Of a stretch of DNA of 12,893 bases, positions 1 to 7,747 are shown piece by piece. The stretch covers positions 1-12,893 of the forward strand of contig DAOWIP010000257.1 in assembly GCA_030640865.1 (NCBI GenBank), given 5' to 3'. This DNA comes from Sedimentisphaerales bacterium. Its GTDB lineage: Bacteria; Planctomycetota; Phycisphaerae; Sedimentisphaerales; SM23-30. Under the pieces are notes generated by a model. That model did not search any database and had not been told where the DNA came from. It worked only from the letters and a program-made list of their open reading frames with translations. How positions within the stretch are numbered: position 1 is the first letter of the stretch; the number at the start of each line of letters is the position of its first letter. The position numbers and the translations under genes were made by a program.

Positions 1-1489
1 ACTCACGCAAAAGCGGCAAACATTCGCCAAGCGGGCAATCGAACGAGCCTATGGCGCCGACGGCTATATTTACTCCGTAGTGAACCTCGATGTGCAATAT
101 ACCGACCAGGAAGGTGAGGTGGACGCTGTTTTCAAGATCGAGGAAAACGAGCAGTATATGCTGTCTCGGCTGATCGTGCGCGGTAATTATGAAACCAGGG
201 ATAAGGTGATACGTCGTGATTTTGACCGTCATGGCTTTCTTCCGGGTGGTATCTACAATACGAACGCCGCCGACCGTGCCAAGCGAAGACTTTCAGGAAA
301 AGGCCTTTTTGAAAATGTTACAGTAACACCGACCGGTAACACTGTGGGTGAACGTGATGCGCTGGTAGAAGTAACCGAAGCCCGTACCGGCCTGCTGCTG
401 TTTGGCGTTGGGGTGGACACCAACAGCGGTGTGATGGGGCAGATTTCACTGGAGCAGCGGAATTTCGATATTTCCAAATGGCCGCAGAGCCTGAGCGAGT
501 TTTTCCGCGGCGAATCATTTGTCGGAGGCGGTCAGCGGTTGCGTGTGGATTTCTATCCCGGCACCCGTGTAACCCGCGGCCGGGTGAATTTTCATGAGCC
601 ATATTTATTCGATCAGCCCTATTACCTGGATTTTAATCTGTTTATGTTTCGTCGCTGGCGTGAATCGTATCTGGAACGGCGTAACGGAGCGACGGTAACA
701 ATCGGTCATCGTTTCGAGAACGACTGGTCACTGGACGGCAGTCTCCGGCTTGAGAAAGTGAGGGTCTCTGATCTCGATGATTATGTTGATGTCTCATCAC
801 TGTGGGGTAGTGTCTGGGAAGATTATCTGTACGATCAAAATATACAATCCATAACCGAAGCCCCCGCGGATGTGCAGGAAGTTGAGGGCAGTAACTTCCT
901 GACGAGCCTGAAAGTGGGTGTGGGCTGTGATACGACCGACAGAATGTTCAAGCCAACCGAAGGCCATAAACTGCATCTGAGCTGGGAGCAGGTGGGGGCG
1001 CTGGGAGGTGAATTTTCATACGCGGCTGTCAGTACCGGCGGCACACTGTATAAAACCGTCTATATGGATATTACCGAGCGAAGGACCGTCTGGGCCGGGC
1101 AGGTACGCGGCAGTAAGATTATCCATGACGCCCCGATGTTCGAGAGATACTATGCCGGTGGTATCGGCTCAATGCGCGGATTCGATTATCGCGGAGTCAG
1201 TCCACGCGGCGGTATCGAAGACGACCCAGTCGGCAGTGAATACGTTCTGTTGGCCGGTACGGAACTGACTCATCCGTTGTTTGAGGAGACGTTGTATGGT
1301 AAGATATTCTGCGACAGCGGGCTGGTAAGTGAAGGGCCGTATCGTGTGTCCGTCGGTTTTGGAATCGAGTTGATTGTGCCGCAATTGTTCCAGATGATAC
1401 CGATGCAATTTGATTTCGGCTTTCCGATTTTTCAGGACGATAAAGACGAAAAAGAAATGTTCAGTTTTACTTTTGGTATGACATTTTAG
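1..1489 (+). CDS. bamA: Outer membrane protein assembly factor BamA, 5'-truncated by window edge
   Basis: Central subunit of the beta-barrel assembly machine, an outer-membrane barrel with periplasmic POTRA domains that folds and inserts outer-membrane proteins. The frame is open from base 2, so the start lies outside the window; the GTG at 80 is internal. About 495 residues are visible. The first 30 or so look like the end of a POTRA domain (residues YGADGYIYSVVNLDV). A complete POTRA follows at visible residues 50-125, with the family pattern IVRGNYETRDKVIRRDF and GLFENVTV. The barrel fills the rest, with QRNFD, FHEPYLF, KPTEGHKL and APMFERYYAGG. The conserved loop-6 motif appears as MRGF at visible residues 391-394. 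The protein ends in Phe, as expected for a barrel signal. The skp-like gene begins 8 nt downstream, the common bamA-skp order. Family assignment is secure. Confidence 0.95.
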   Translation, partial: LTQKRQTFAKRAIERAYGADGYIYSVVNLDVQYTDQEGEVDAVFKIEENEQYMLSRLIVRGNYETRDKVIRRDFDRHGFLPGGIYNTNAADRAKRRLSGKGLFENVTVTPTGNTVGERDALVEVTEARTGLLLFGVGVDTNSGVMGQISLEQRNFDISKWPQSLSEFFRGESFVGGGQRLRVDFYPGTRVTRGRVNFHEPYLFDQPYYLDFNLFMFRRWRESYLERRNGATVTIGHRFENDWSLDGSLRLEKVRVSDLDDYVDVSSLWGSVWEDYLYDQNIQSITEAPADVQEVEGSNFLTSLKVGVGCDTTDRMFKPTEGHKLHLSWEQVGALGGEFSYAAVSTGGTLYKTVYMDITERRTVWAGQVRGSKIIHDAPMFERYYAGGIGSMRGFDYRGVSPRGGIEDDPVGSEYVLLAGTELTHPLFEETLYGKIFCDSGLVSEGPYRVSVGFGIELIVPQLFQMIPMQFDFGFPIFQDDKDEKEMFSFTFGMTF

Positions 1490-1497
1490 GATAGAAA

Positions 1498-2118
1498 GTG
1501 AGATTTATGATTATGAAAAAAAACAGTATGATTATTATTTTCGTTGCCGTTATCGCCGCCGCGTTATGGTGCTATCAGGCCAGTGAGGCTCAGTCATCTG
1601 CCGGGCCGACAGCTTTAAAAATGGGGGTGGTGAACGTAGCTGAGATTCTGATGAACTGCCAGGAAAACCTGGATCGTGAAAAAGAGGGTATGGAAAAACA
1701 GCGCGAGATCGCAGAAGAATTAAAAAAACTGGTTACCGAGGCGGAGGCAATCAAACAGGAATTGCAGAACGCTCTCCAGCCCGGTTCCGATCAGTTCAAG
1801 GAACGGCGAAAGGAATGGTTTCATAAGGAAGCCCAATTACAGGCCCTGAAAGAATATGAAAAAGAGTCCCTGACCATCGAATCGCAGGTGTGGACCGAGT
1901 CGCTATACCAAAAGCTGCTGGATGAGATTAAAGGCGTGGCGCGGCAGGAAGGACTGTCCCTGGTTCTCAATAAAGACGAAACGAAACTTAAAGGACGCAA
2001 ACTTCAGGATATGTTCAATATGATTCTCAGCCGCAAAGTATTATATAGTGCTCCTACTCTGGATATAACGGATAAGGTGTTGGAAAATCTGGATGTCGCA
2101 TACGCAAAAAGCCGTTGA
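1498..2118 (+). CDS. skp: OmpH/Skp-family periplasmic chaperone
   Basis: Periplasmic holdase that carries unfolded outer-membrane proteins to BamA. Residues 1-31 form a signal peptide: KK at 7-8, a hydrophobic core, and a likely cleavage SEA|Q. The mature part starts with KMGVVNVAEIL, the usual OmpH opening strand. It continues as a long charged, Glu/Lys-rich stretch (about residues 55-150) expected to form the coiled-coil tentacles. The end has the typical LVLNKDE strand and LDITDKVLENL. Start choice: GTG 1498 has AGGA at 1488-1491 with a 6-nt spacer. ATG 1507 and ATG 1513 are in-frame alternatives with weaker ribosome sites, and 1513 would give a more usual signal peptide (MKKNSM...). The stop codon lies inside the end of a dispersed repeat copy. 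Length (206 aa) is somewhat above E. coli Skp. Confidence 0.88.
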   Translation: MRFMIMKKNSMIIIFVAVIAAALWCYQASEAQSSAGPTALKMGVVNVAEILMNCQENLDREKEGMEKQREIAEELKKLVTEAEAIKQELQNALQPGSDQFKERRKEWFHKEAQLQALKEYEKESLTIESQVWTESLYQKLLDEIKGVARQEGLSLVLNKDETKLKGRKLQDMFNMILSRKVLYSAPTLDITDKVLENLDVAYAKSR

Positions 2119-2189
2119 GCCATCCACCTCGAAGACTCGGTGGCTGCCACCCAACATTTGGCAAACCCTGAATAATTAATTCAACTAAC
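2112..2189 (-). repeat. MITE-like dispersed repeat, copy 1 (inverted, truncated)
   Basis: Read on the minus strand, this stretch matches the first half of copy 2 (10609 onward) almost base for base. It contains TTATTCAGGGTTTGCCAAA, then GTTGGGTGGCAGCCACC, then the hairpin with arms CCACC/GGTGG, with one mismatch over about 60 nt. The right end TCAACTAAC (2181-2189) is a degenerate form of the TTAACTGAC terminus. The left part, including the second hairpin and second terminal repeat, is missing; the match stops where skp begins. The skp stop codon (2116-2118) is inside the match. Minus strand denotes orientation relative to copies 2 and 3. Confidence 0.85.
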
Positions 2190-2198
2190 TATTAGTTA
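2186..2198. other. Short dyad TAACTA-T-TAGTTA upstream of the secreted protein gene
   Basis: A perfect 6-bp inverted repeat with a one-base centre overlaps the end of repeat copy 1, 16 nt before the ATG at 2215. It could be an operator-like dyad or a remnant of the repeat terminus. No promoter boxes around it were convincing, so no regulatory role is claimed. Confidence 0.3.
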
Positions 2199-2214
2199 CA
2201 AAAAGTTTAAATGG

Positions 2215-5016
2215 ATGGCAAAGATGCGTTTTATCTGGTTATTACTGTTTTTCACGGGACTGGCGCTTATGTTTTGGCCGAGAGTAATCGGGGCCGACGA
2301 ACTGTCTCCGTATAGTGCCGAAATTTCGCGCATCTTTTACCAGGATGACCTCGGCCGTACAATTGACTATGATTTTTCGTCCGGCAGTATCGATGCCAAC
2401 GATGTAATAGCCATACCACCATCAGCCGTTCAGACGCCGGAGCCGCAAGCGGAATATTTTTGGCTTCCAAAAGGTGAAAATGTTCAACTCGAACTCGGCG
2501 AAGGGGCCGCCCCGATGAGTGTCCCGGCGGCTGACCTGTGTATCAAACCAATACTTTTCGCCGAGATAATTGTGGATGGAGATCCCTGCGACTGGGTTTC
2601 GGTGGAAACCTGTCTTGCAGACCAGAATAACTACGGAGACGTTGTTACAGAGCAGGGCAGTGATGTCGAATATGTGAAGCTGGCATATAATGAGGACCGG
2701 ACACGGCTGTATGTGTTGATCAAGGTAACGGATACCATCAATCCGGACCTCTGGTATCGCATTTTCCTCGAAGGTTCCGGTAGTCTTAATAGTTTATGGT
2801 ACGGCAGGTATATGGTCAATTTTTTGCACGATTCCGACTGGATGGTGGACAGCTATATATGGGATAAGGCTTATGTCTTTTCCCGCATTGCCGAGCCGGG
2901 CGAGGTAACGGCAGCCGGCGCATTTCTCGAAGCAAGTCTTGATATGACTAAAATGGCCTATCTTGAGGAGCGGTTCTATTTCTCCGGTGAGTCCCTAAAG
3001 ATACTACCGCCGGGGAATGTTTTTCTGCCCAGTCAGCCGGACTATATGCGAGCGGGTCGGGAACGGTTTCTTGTCAACGATGAGCCGTTGGATTGGTTCG
3101 AGGCGCCGCAGCGGTTTCCCTTAGGAGTGTGTGCGCTGGAAGGTAGCAATATCAGTCCCCAGTCGGCCGACCTATGGGAATATGAAGTCAGCTTCGAGCA
3201 TTTCGGCAATGCCGAACGCCAACAATTCTATCATCACGCTGCTGTCGCTATGGCCGATCCAGATGTTTATGAGCCGACACCCGCTTACGTTTGGGCGTCC
3301 TGGTTTTCAGGAAAAACAGTGTGGTGGCAGGAGCAGGAAAATATTTTATTCCTCGGTGCTAATCTCGGAGGCGTTTCGTGGAGCATCGTCAATGGATTGA
3401 AAGGCTACGATCCGAATGATATCAAACTGGACTTGAAGATACAGGTCAAGGGTACGGCTCCCTACCAGCGGTATGCGACGGCCCTTTATCGCATTAACGA
3501 TGGACAATGGGAAACGTTGTTGACGCATTCGCTTTTGCCGGAACAAATGTTAAGCTACCCAAAACTAAGTCCCCAGGTCTGGCTATGGTCAAGCATAATG
3601 GATGAACTGCCGGACCTGATTTGTGAAATCAACACAGCCGATCTGCCGGAGGTGTTAATCCCCGCAAACAGGATTTATGTGCCGGTCAGCGTTTCCAACA
3701 TCGGCGATAAGAGGGTGCTTGACAGGATGTATATCGATATATATCTCTCCGCGGACAGAAGCATCGATGAGGATGATATACTGATAAGCTCCGGGAATTA
3801 TTACACGGTAGAACTCTTTCCGGATTACCAGATTACATATCAGGTACCCGTGATTATTCCTTCCGATGTGCCCATGGGACCTTATTATCTGATAGTCAGG
3901 ATCGACGCGAATAATGATGTCGGCGAGATCGATGAGAGCGATGAAAGTAACACCAATATTACGGAACAACCGATCCAGATAGACCGATTGTTTGGTCAGG
4001 TTCCTGAGACAGGGAAAAATGAGACTTTGACAATCGAAGGGGCCGATACCTGCCCAACGATGTTTCGTCTTACCGGCGGTGGTTGGGGCAGGCTGGAAAA
4101 CACAGCCGATCCAGATGTTTTCGATGTTTCACTTTATGACACAACCGCTCTGTCGTCTCTAATAATTACAAATAGTGGAATTGGAAGCGGTATTATCATC
4201 GGCGACCTTATCGCCCAGGACGGCTCACTGAATTGCATCCTTGCCGGCGATACTGATTTACAGGGTGATATACAAATCGGCGGTACTCTGAGGCGGCTTG
4301 TACTCCGTGATGTGCTGGATGTAAATTATAGTCCCGAAGGTCATAGTGTTATTGTCGAGGGCAACTCCGCCGGCCCCGCAAACGTTCTGCAAATACATTG
4401 CCGCGAAGTAGCCAACCTGAATATTACCTCTACAGAAATACCCATCAATTCTATTACTGCAACCGAATGGCTGAATACCGATGGTGTCTCCGACACGATT
4501 CAATCGAGCAGGCTTGACGTTCTTTCGATCCTCGGCGATGTTCATAAAGGTATCGCGGGTGATTTTGAGGCGGATCTGATCCTTACCGGCGATTCTTTCG
4601 TAAATGCCCTGAGCCTCGTTATGGTTGCCGGTTCTCTCAATGAGGCGGACTGGGATATTTCCGGTAATGTTGGTTATTGTTCCGTCAAGAAATTTATTAA
4701 AGGATGCGAATTGCATTTCTGGGGTGATGTATCGATTGTCGTCGCAGGCGCATTGGAGGACACGCAATTCCTCGTCGGTTGCGATCAGGCCACCGGTAGC
4801 GTTACCGACTTCGACCAGGCCGACCATTACATCATCAGGCTTTTATACCTTACCGGAACCGACAATTTATACTTTACTAATAGTAATCTGGCAGCATGGT
4901 CTGTTGGCACAATGATATTCGCTCGTTTTCCAGAAGAGGCATCGGGTATGATCGAATATAATCAATTGTCCGGGATAGCAAATGTGCCGGATTATTTGCT
5001 GAATTATGTGCATTAA
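2215..5016 (+). CDS. Large secreted protein with CARDB domain and repetitive beta-rich C-terminus, function unknown
   Basis: A 933-residue exported protein of unknown function. Residues 1-26 are a signal peptide (KMR, then a hydrophobic run, cleavage near VIGA|DE); there is no lipobox Cys. Residues 112-245 start EIIVDGDPCDW and contain a GD...LYVLIKV pattern, resembling CBM9-like/DOMON-like beta-sandwich modules (tentative). Residues 465-588 form a good CARDB domain: PDL, VPVSVSNIGDK, YLSADRSIDEDD, PYYLIVRIDANN, EIDESDESN. From about 594 to the end are short repeated strands rich in Gly, Ile, Leu and Asp (such as IIIGDLIAQDGS, DIQIGGTLRRLVL), suggesting a beta-helix. No catalytic motif, transmembrane anchor or C-terminal sorting motif was recognised. 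ATG 2215 has no clear ribosome site; ATG 2224 is an alternative. It interrupts the common skp-lpxD order and has repeat elements on both sides. A cell-surface or extracellular binding role is inferred. Confidence 0.75.
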   Translation: MAKMRFIWLLLFFTGLALMFWPRVIGADELSPYSAEISRIFYQDDLGRTIDYDFSSGSIDANDVIAIPPSAVQTPEPQAEYFWLPKGENVQLELGEGAAPMSVPAADLCIKPILFAEIIVDGDPCDWVSVETCLADQNNYGDVVTEQGSDVEYVKLAYNEDRTRLYVLIKVTDTINPDLWYRIFLEGSGSLNSLWYGRYMVNFLHDSDWMVDSYIWDKAYVFSRIAEPGEVTAAGAFLEASLDMTKMAYLEERFYFSGESLKILPPGNVFLPSQPDYMRAGRERFLVNDEPLDWFEAPQRFPLGVCALEGSNISPQSADLWEYEVSFEHFGNAERQQFYHHAAVAMADPDVYEPTPAYVWASWFSGKTVWWQEQENILFLGANLGGVSWSIVNGLKGYDPNDIKLDLKIQVKGTAPYQRYATALYRINDGQWETLLTHSLLPEQMLSYPKLSPQVWLWSSIMDELPDLICEINTADLPEVLIPANRIYVPVSVSNIGDKRVLDRMYIDIYLSADRSIDEDDILISSGNYYTVELFPDYQITYQVPVIIPSDVPMGPYYLIVRIDANNDVGEIDESDESNTNITEQPIQIDRLFGQVPETGKNETLTIEGADTCPTMFRLTGGGWGRLENTADPDVFDVSLYDTTALSSLIITNSGIGSGIIIGDLIAQDGSLNCILAGDTDLQGDIQIGGTLRRLVLRDVLDVNYSPEGHSVIVEGNSAGPANVLQIHCREVANLNITSTEIPINSITATEWLNTDGVSDTIQSSRLDVLSILGDVHKGIAGDFEADLILTGDSFVNALSLVMVAGSLNEADWDISGNVGYCSVKKFIKGCELHFWGDVSIVVAGALEDTQFLVGCDQATGSVTDFDQADHYIIRLLYLTGTDNLYFTNSNLAAWSVGTMIFARFPEEASGMIEYNQLSGIANVPDYLLNYVH

Positions 5017-5053
5017 CGTGTTATGATTAGTTACTGTTGCGGAACCGACGTTT

Positions 5054-5119
5054 TGTCATTCCTGCGTAGGCAGGAATCCATCTTTTAGACCATAGACCCC
5101 TGCCTCCGCAGGGGTGACA
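5054..5119. repeat. 66-bp double-hairpin palindromic repeat (REP/MITE-like)
   Basis: Bounded by TGTCA (5054-5058) and its inverse TGACA (5115-5119). It contains two hairpins: arms ATTCCTGC/GCAGGAAT around loop GTAG (5058-5077), and arms CCCCTGC/GCAGGGG around loop CTCC (5097-5114). The two halves are also inverted relatives of each other (TGTCATTCCTGCG against TGTCACCCCTGCG). Elements of this kind, with GTCATTCCTGCG-type ends, are widespread intergenic repeats in many bacterial genomes. It fills the gap before lpxD. There is no T-run, so it does not look like a factor-independent terminator. Confidence 0.8.
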
Positions 5120-5141
5120 TTGTTTATCGAGGTTTTAGCGG

Positions 5142-6182
5142 ATGAAACTGGGAGAAATAGCTCGGCGTCTTGAGGGACGACTCGATGGTGACGAGACAGT
5201 AGCCGTGGAGTGGATAGCTTCTCTGACTGAAGCAGGCCCGAAGGACGTTTCTTTCATTAACGATTCGCGTTATACGGATCAGGTAGCCCGGACACACGCG
5301 GCGGCGGTAATTGTGCCGCGGGATTTCAACGGTATGACAAATTCGGCCCTGCTGTTTGTTGATGATGTCGATGATGCGCTGGAGCAGTTGTTGTTGATTT
5401 TTGCGGCACCACTCGATAAACCTGAATCAGGTGTTCACGCAATGGCGTGCGTTGACCCCACGGCCCAAATTGGCCGTGAGGCGGCCGTCGGGGCAGGCTC
5501 CGTGATTGGGGCGAACGTGGTGGTTGGCGCAGGCAGCGTGATATGTCCCGGTTGTGTCATTGGGCGTAACGTACAGATTGGTGATAACTGCTACTTATGG
5601 CCAAACGTGGTGATCAATCAGGACTGCGTACTTGGTCACAATGTGATCATCTATGCCAACAGCACTATCGGTACCGATGGTTTCGGCTATCGGATAACAG
5701 AAGGCGAACATCGCAAGATACCCCATATTGGAATTGTGGTAATAGAAGACGATGTGGAGATCGGGGCCAATAGTTGCGTCGATCGGGCCAAGTTCGGCCG
5801 GACTGTGATAGGCCGGGGGACTAAGATTGATAATCTGGTGCAGATAGCTCATAATGTGCGAATTGGACAACATTGTATTATCGTAGCGCAAACAGGTGTT
5901 GCAGGCAGCAGCGAATTGGGTAATTATGTCATTGTGTCAGGGCAGTGCGGTATCAGCGATCACGCGAAGATAGGCAACAATGTCCAGATAGGGCCACAAA
6001 GTTGTGTTTATTCGGGAAGGGAAATTAAGCCCAAGGCCAAAGTAATGGGTGCTCCATACCGGCCGTTTCGGACGTATTTCCGGGAGCTTTCTCTGATCCA
6101 GAAGCTGCCTGAAATGGCTCGGCAGATTAAACAGTTACGAAAACTAATTAATAAAAATGCAGACACAAAAGACCATAGCTGA
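5142..6182 (+). CDS. lpxD: UDP-3-O-(3-hydroxyacyl)glucosamine N-acyltransferase LpxD
   Basis: Third step of lipid A synthesis: transfers a 3-hydroxyacyl chain from acyl-ACP to the 2-amino group of UDP-3-O-acyl-GlcN, in the cytoplasm. The N-terminal uridine-binding domain (about residues 1-95) has the family pattern SLTEAGPKDVSFIND and AAAVIVPRDF. A left-handed beta-helix of hexapeptide repeats spans about 100-310 and includes GTDGFGYR, KIPHIG and VEIGANSCVDR. The catalytic histidine is H237 in DNLVQIAHNVRIG, matching E. coli H239. A C-terminal helix (about 315-346) follows. Length, 346 aa, fits the family. Ribosome site GAGG (5129-5132), 9-nt spacer. Its 3' end overlaps lpxC-fabZ by 26 nt, so the two are surely cotranscribed. 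Confidence 0.97.
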   Translation: MKLGEIARRLEGRLDGDETVAVEWIASLTEAGPKDVSFINDSRYTDQVARTHAAAVIVPRDFNGMTNSALLFVDDVDDALEQLLLIFAAPLDKPESGVHAMACVDPTAQIGREAAVGAGSVIGANVVVGAGSVICPGCVIGRNVQIGDNCYLWPNVVINQDCVLGHNVIIYANSTIGTDGFGYRITEGEHRKIPHIGIVVIEDDVEIGANSCVDRAKFGRTVIGRGTKIDNLVQIAHNVRIGQHCIIVAQTGVAGSSELGNYVIVSGQCGISDHAKIGNNVQIGPQSCVYSGREIKPKAKVMGAPYRPFRTYFRELSLIQKLPEMARQIKQLRKLINKNADTKDHS

Positions 6183-7464
6183 ACCGGTTACTGTCAAAGG
6201 CAGAGGATTGTTTTCCGGCAAAGAGGTAACCCTAACACTTAAACCGGCTGAAGTGGATACCGGTGTTGTGTTTGTGCGCACAGATTTGCCGAATCGCGTA
6301 ACAATACCCGCGTGTATCACAGAGTTGTCCCCGCAGCCGAGACGCACCGTTCTGCGTAACGGTACCGCTACCATCGAAACAATTGAGCACTGTCTCGCGG
6401 CGGTGAACGGGCTGGAAATTGACAATCTTGAGATTGAAATCGACGGCCCGGAACTACCGAGTATCGACGGCAGTTGCGATTCTTATACGCAAGCGATAGT
6501 CAAAGTTGGTACCGTAACGCAGAACAAGACCAGAAACGTTTTTGTTATTACCGAACCGATAGTCGTCCGAGAAGGGGATTCAGTTCTCTATGCCCTGCCT
6601 GATCGCGACGATCAGCTAAATATAATGTATGATCTCGATTACAGTGAGCCGGGTATCGGCCGTCAACTGTATCGTGTGCAGGTTACTCCCGAGACGTTTA
6701 TGCGGGATATATCTCCCGCGCGGACATTCATCCCGGAAGATGAGGCCCGTGAGTTTCGGGCGCGCGGCATCGGTACTCATCTCAGCGCCAAGGATTTGTT
6801 GGTTCTCTCACAGGACGGCCCGGTTGATAATGAACTGCGGTTCGAGGACGAATGCGCTCGGCATAAAGTGGCGGACTTGCTGGGAGATATGATGCTTTTG
6901 GGGCGGCCGCTGCGTGGCCGTCTGGTTGCCTATCGCAGCGGACATAGCTGTAACCATCTGATGGTGAAGAAACTATTGCGGCTTGCCCGGAATCAAAAGC
7001 GTCGCCGCTCGTTAAGCTCGGAAGCGGTACTCGATATTCGCAAGATTCAGAAAATCCTACCACATCGTTATCCCTTTTTGATGGTGGACCGTGTTATCGA
7101 GCTGGATGGCGACAGGCGGGCAGTGGGGATAAAAAATGTTACTATGAACGAGCATTTCTTTCAGGGCCATTTTCCCGGTACCCCCATTATGCCGGGTGTT
7201 CTTATTGTCGAGGCCCTGGCGCAGATGTCAGGCCTGTTATTTGCGCAGCGGCTGGAGCATACCGGCCAATTGGCCGTGCTGTTGAGTATGGATAAAGTCA
7301 AGATGCGCCGTGCCGTTCTGCCGGGTGATCAGTTAATACTGGAAGTGGAGGCTGTGCGGGTCAAGAGCCGTACCGGCGACTGCCGCTGTCGGGCTTTGGT
7401 AGGTGATGAGGTGGCGGCCGAGGCACAAATACGGTTTATGCTCGTTGATGCCGACCCGGTATAA
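6157..7464 (+). CDS. lpxC-fabZ: Bifunctional LpxC deacetylase / FabZ 3-hydroxyacyl-ACP dehydratase
   Basis: Fusion of two cytoplasmic enzymes. Residues 1-275 are LpxC, the zinc UDP-3-O-acyl-GlcNAc deacetylase that commits to lipid A synthesis. Zinc ligands H78 (in IEHCLAA), H236 and D240 (in RHKVADLLGD) are intact, as are the base E77 and H263 (in SGHSCNH), matching E. coli H79, H238, D242, E78 and H265. After a short basic linker (about 276-290, KRRRS), residues 292-435 are FabZ: ILPHRYPFLMVDR, then catalytic H338 in GHFPGTPIMPG and E352 in VEALAQ, spaced 14 apart as in E. coli. FabZ dehydrates 3-hydroxyacyl-ACP, the same pool used by LpxA and LpxD, so fusion links control of the two branches. 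ATG 6157 lies inside lpxD in a different frame, with no ribosome site in the AT-rich stretch before it; translational coupling is likely. Confidence 0.97.
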   Translation: MQTQKTIAEPVTVKGRGLFSGKEVTLTLKPAEVDTGVVFVRTDLPNRVTIPACITELSPQPRRTVLRNGTATIETIEHCLAAVNGLEIDNLEIEIDGPELPSIDGSCDSYTQAIVKVGTVTQNKTRNVFVITEPIVVREGDSVLYALPDRDDQLNIMYDLDYSEPGIGRQLYRVQVTPETFMRDISPARTFIPEDEAREFRARGIGTHLSAKDLLVLSQDGPVDNELRFEDECARHKVADLLGDMMLLGRPLRGRLVAYRSGHSCNHLMVKKLLRLARNQKRRRSLSSEAVLDIRKIQKILPHRYPFLMVDRVIELDGDRRAVGIKNVTMNEHFFQGHFPGTPIMPGVLIVEALAQMSGLLFAQRLEHTGQLAVLLSMDKVKMRRAVLPGDQLILEVEAVRVKSRTGDCRCRALVGDEVAAEAQIRFMLVDADPV

Positions 7465-7530
7465 AAAACAGATGTTAGCATTATACTTCACATGGCTAAA
7501 ATTTTACATAAACGTTTTTTTTACTGTACC

Positions 7531-7545
7531 TTTTGGCTGCCAAAA
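7531..7545. other. Short perfect dyad TTTTGGC-T-GCCAAAA
   Basis: A 7-bp perfect inverted repeat with a single central base lies in the 283-nt gap between lpxC-fabZ and lpxA. It could be a protein-binding dyad. No flanking promoter was convincing and no T-run follows, so it is noted without a function. The first 66 nt of the gap (7465-7530) are AT-rich with a run of eight T at 7515-7522 that lacks a preceding stem; the last 100 nt (7648-7747) hold only the ribosome site for the next gene. Confidence 0.35.
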
Positions 7546-7550
7546 CATAA

Positions 7551-7644
7551 GTCCCGTAGGGACAATTGATAATAGCCCAGCGATTTATCGCTGGGAAACC
7601 TGTTCATCTGTGTATTTGAGTCACGTAGGGACGGTTGAAAGTAG
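7551..7644 (+). repeat. Repeat pair around a perfect hairpin (GTCCCGTAGGGAC units)
   Basis: Two diverged 25-bp direct units, 7551-7575 and 7620-7644, agree at 20 of 25 positions. The first starts with the palindrome GTCCCGTAGGGAC, the second with GTCACGTAGGGAC, and both continue as an A/G-rich TTGA..TAG tail. Right after the first unit is a perfect 9-bp hairpin, arms CCCAGCGAT/ATCGCTGGG with loop TT (7576-7595). This arrangement looks like a mobile or REP-type intergenic repeat rather than a terminator, since no T-run follows. Confidence 0.75.
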
Positions 7645-7747
7645 GTAATATTATTTTCCGATTATTACTGCACTCGGCTAAAATATTACTGAAGTTGTAA
7701 AAAATGGAAGTTGGGATGTCAGAAGGAAGGCTGAGGACTGGTAAATT

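Noticed and set aside
80-1489. GTG at 80 as the true bamA start
   Set aside because: The frame is open upstream with POTRA-like residues, and a BamA starting here would lack a signal peptide and most POTRA domains.
3253-4120. 16-base identical word GCCGATCCAGATGTTT at 3253-3268 and 4105-4120 in the secreted protein gene
   Set aside because: Both encode ADPDV in frame in unrelated contexts; no longer duplication surrounds them, so chance or similar codon use is enough.
4258-4827. 189-residue open frame antisense to the secreted protein gene
   Set aside because: No ribosome site, no motif, and it lies wholly within the beta-repeat region of the long + strand gene with its signal peptide and CARDB domain.
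7515-7522. Run of eight T after lpxC-fabZ as a terminator
   Set aside because: No stable stem precedes it; only AT-rich sequence with weak pairing.
7635-7666. Possible promoter: TTGAAA at 7635 with AT-rich ATTATT at 7661
   Set aside because: The spacer is 20 nt and the first box lies inside the second repeat unit; no good -10 at 16-18 nt spacing.
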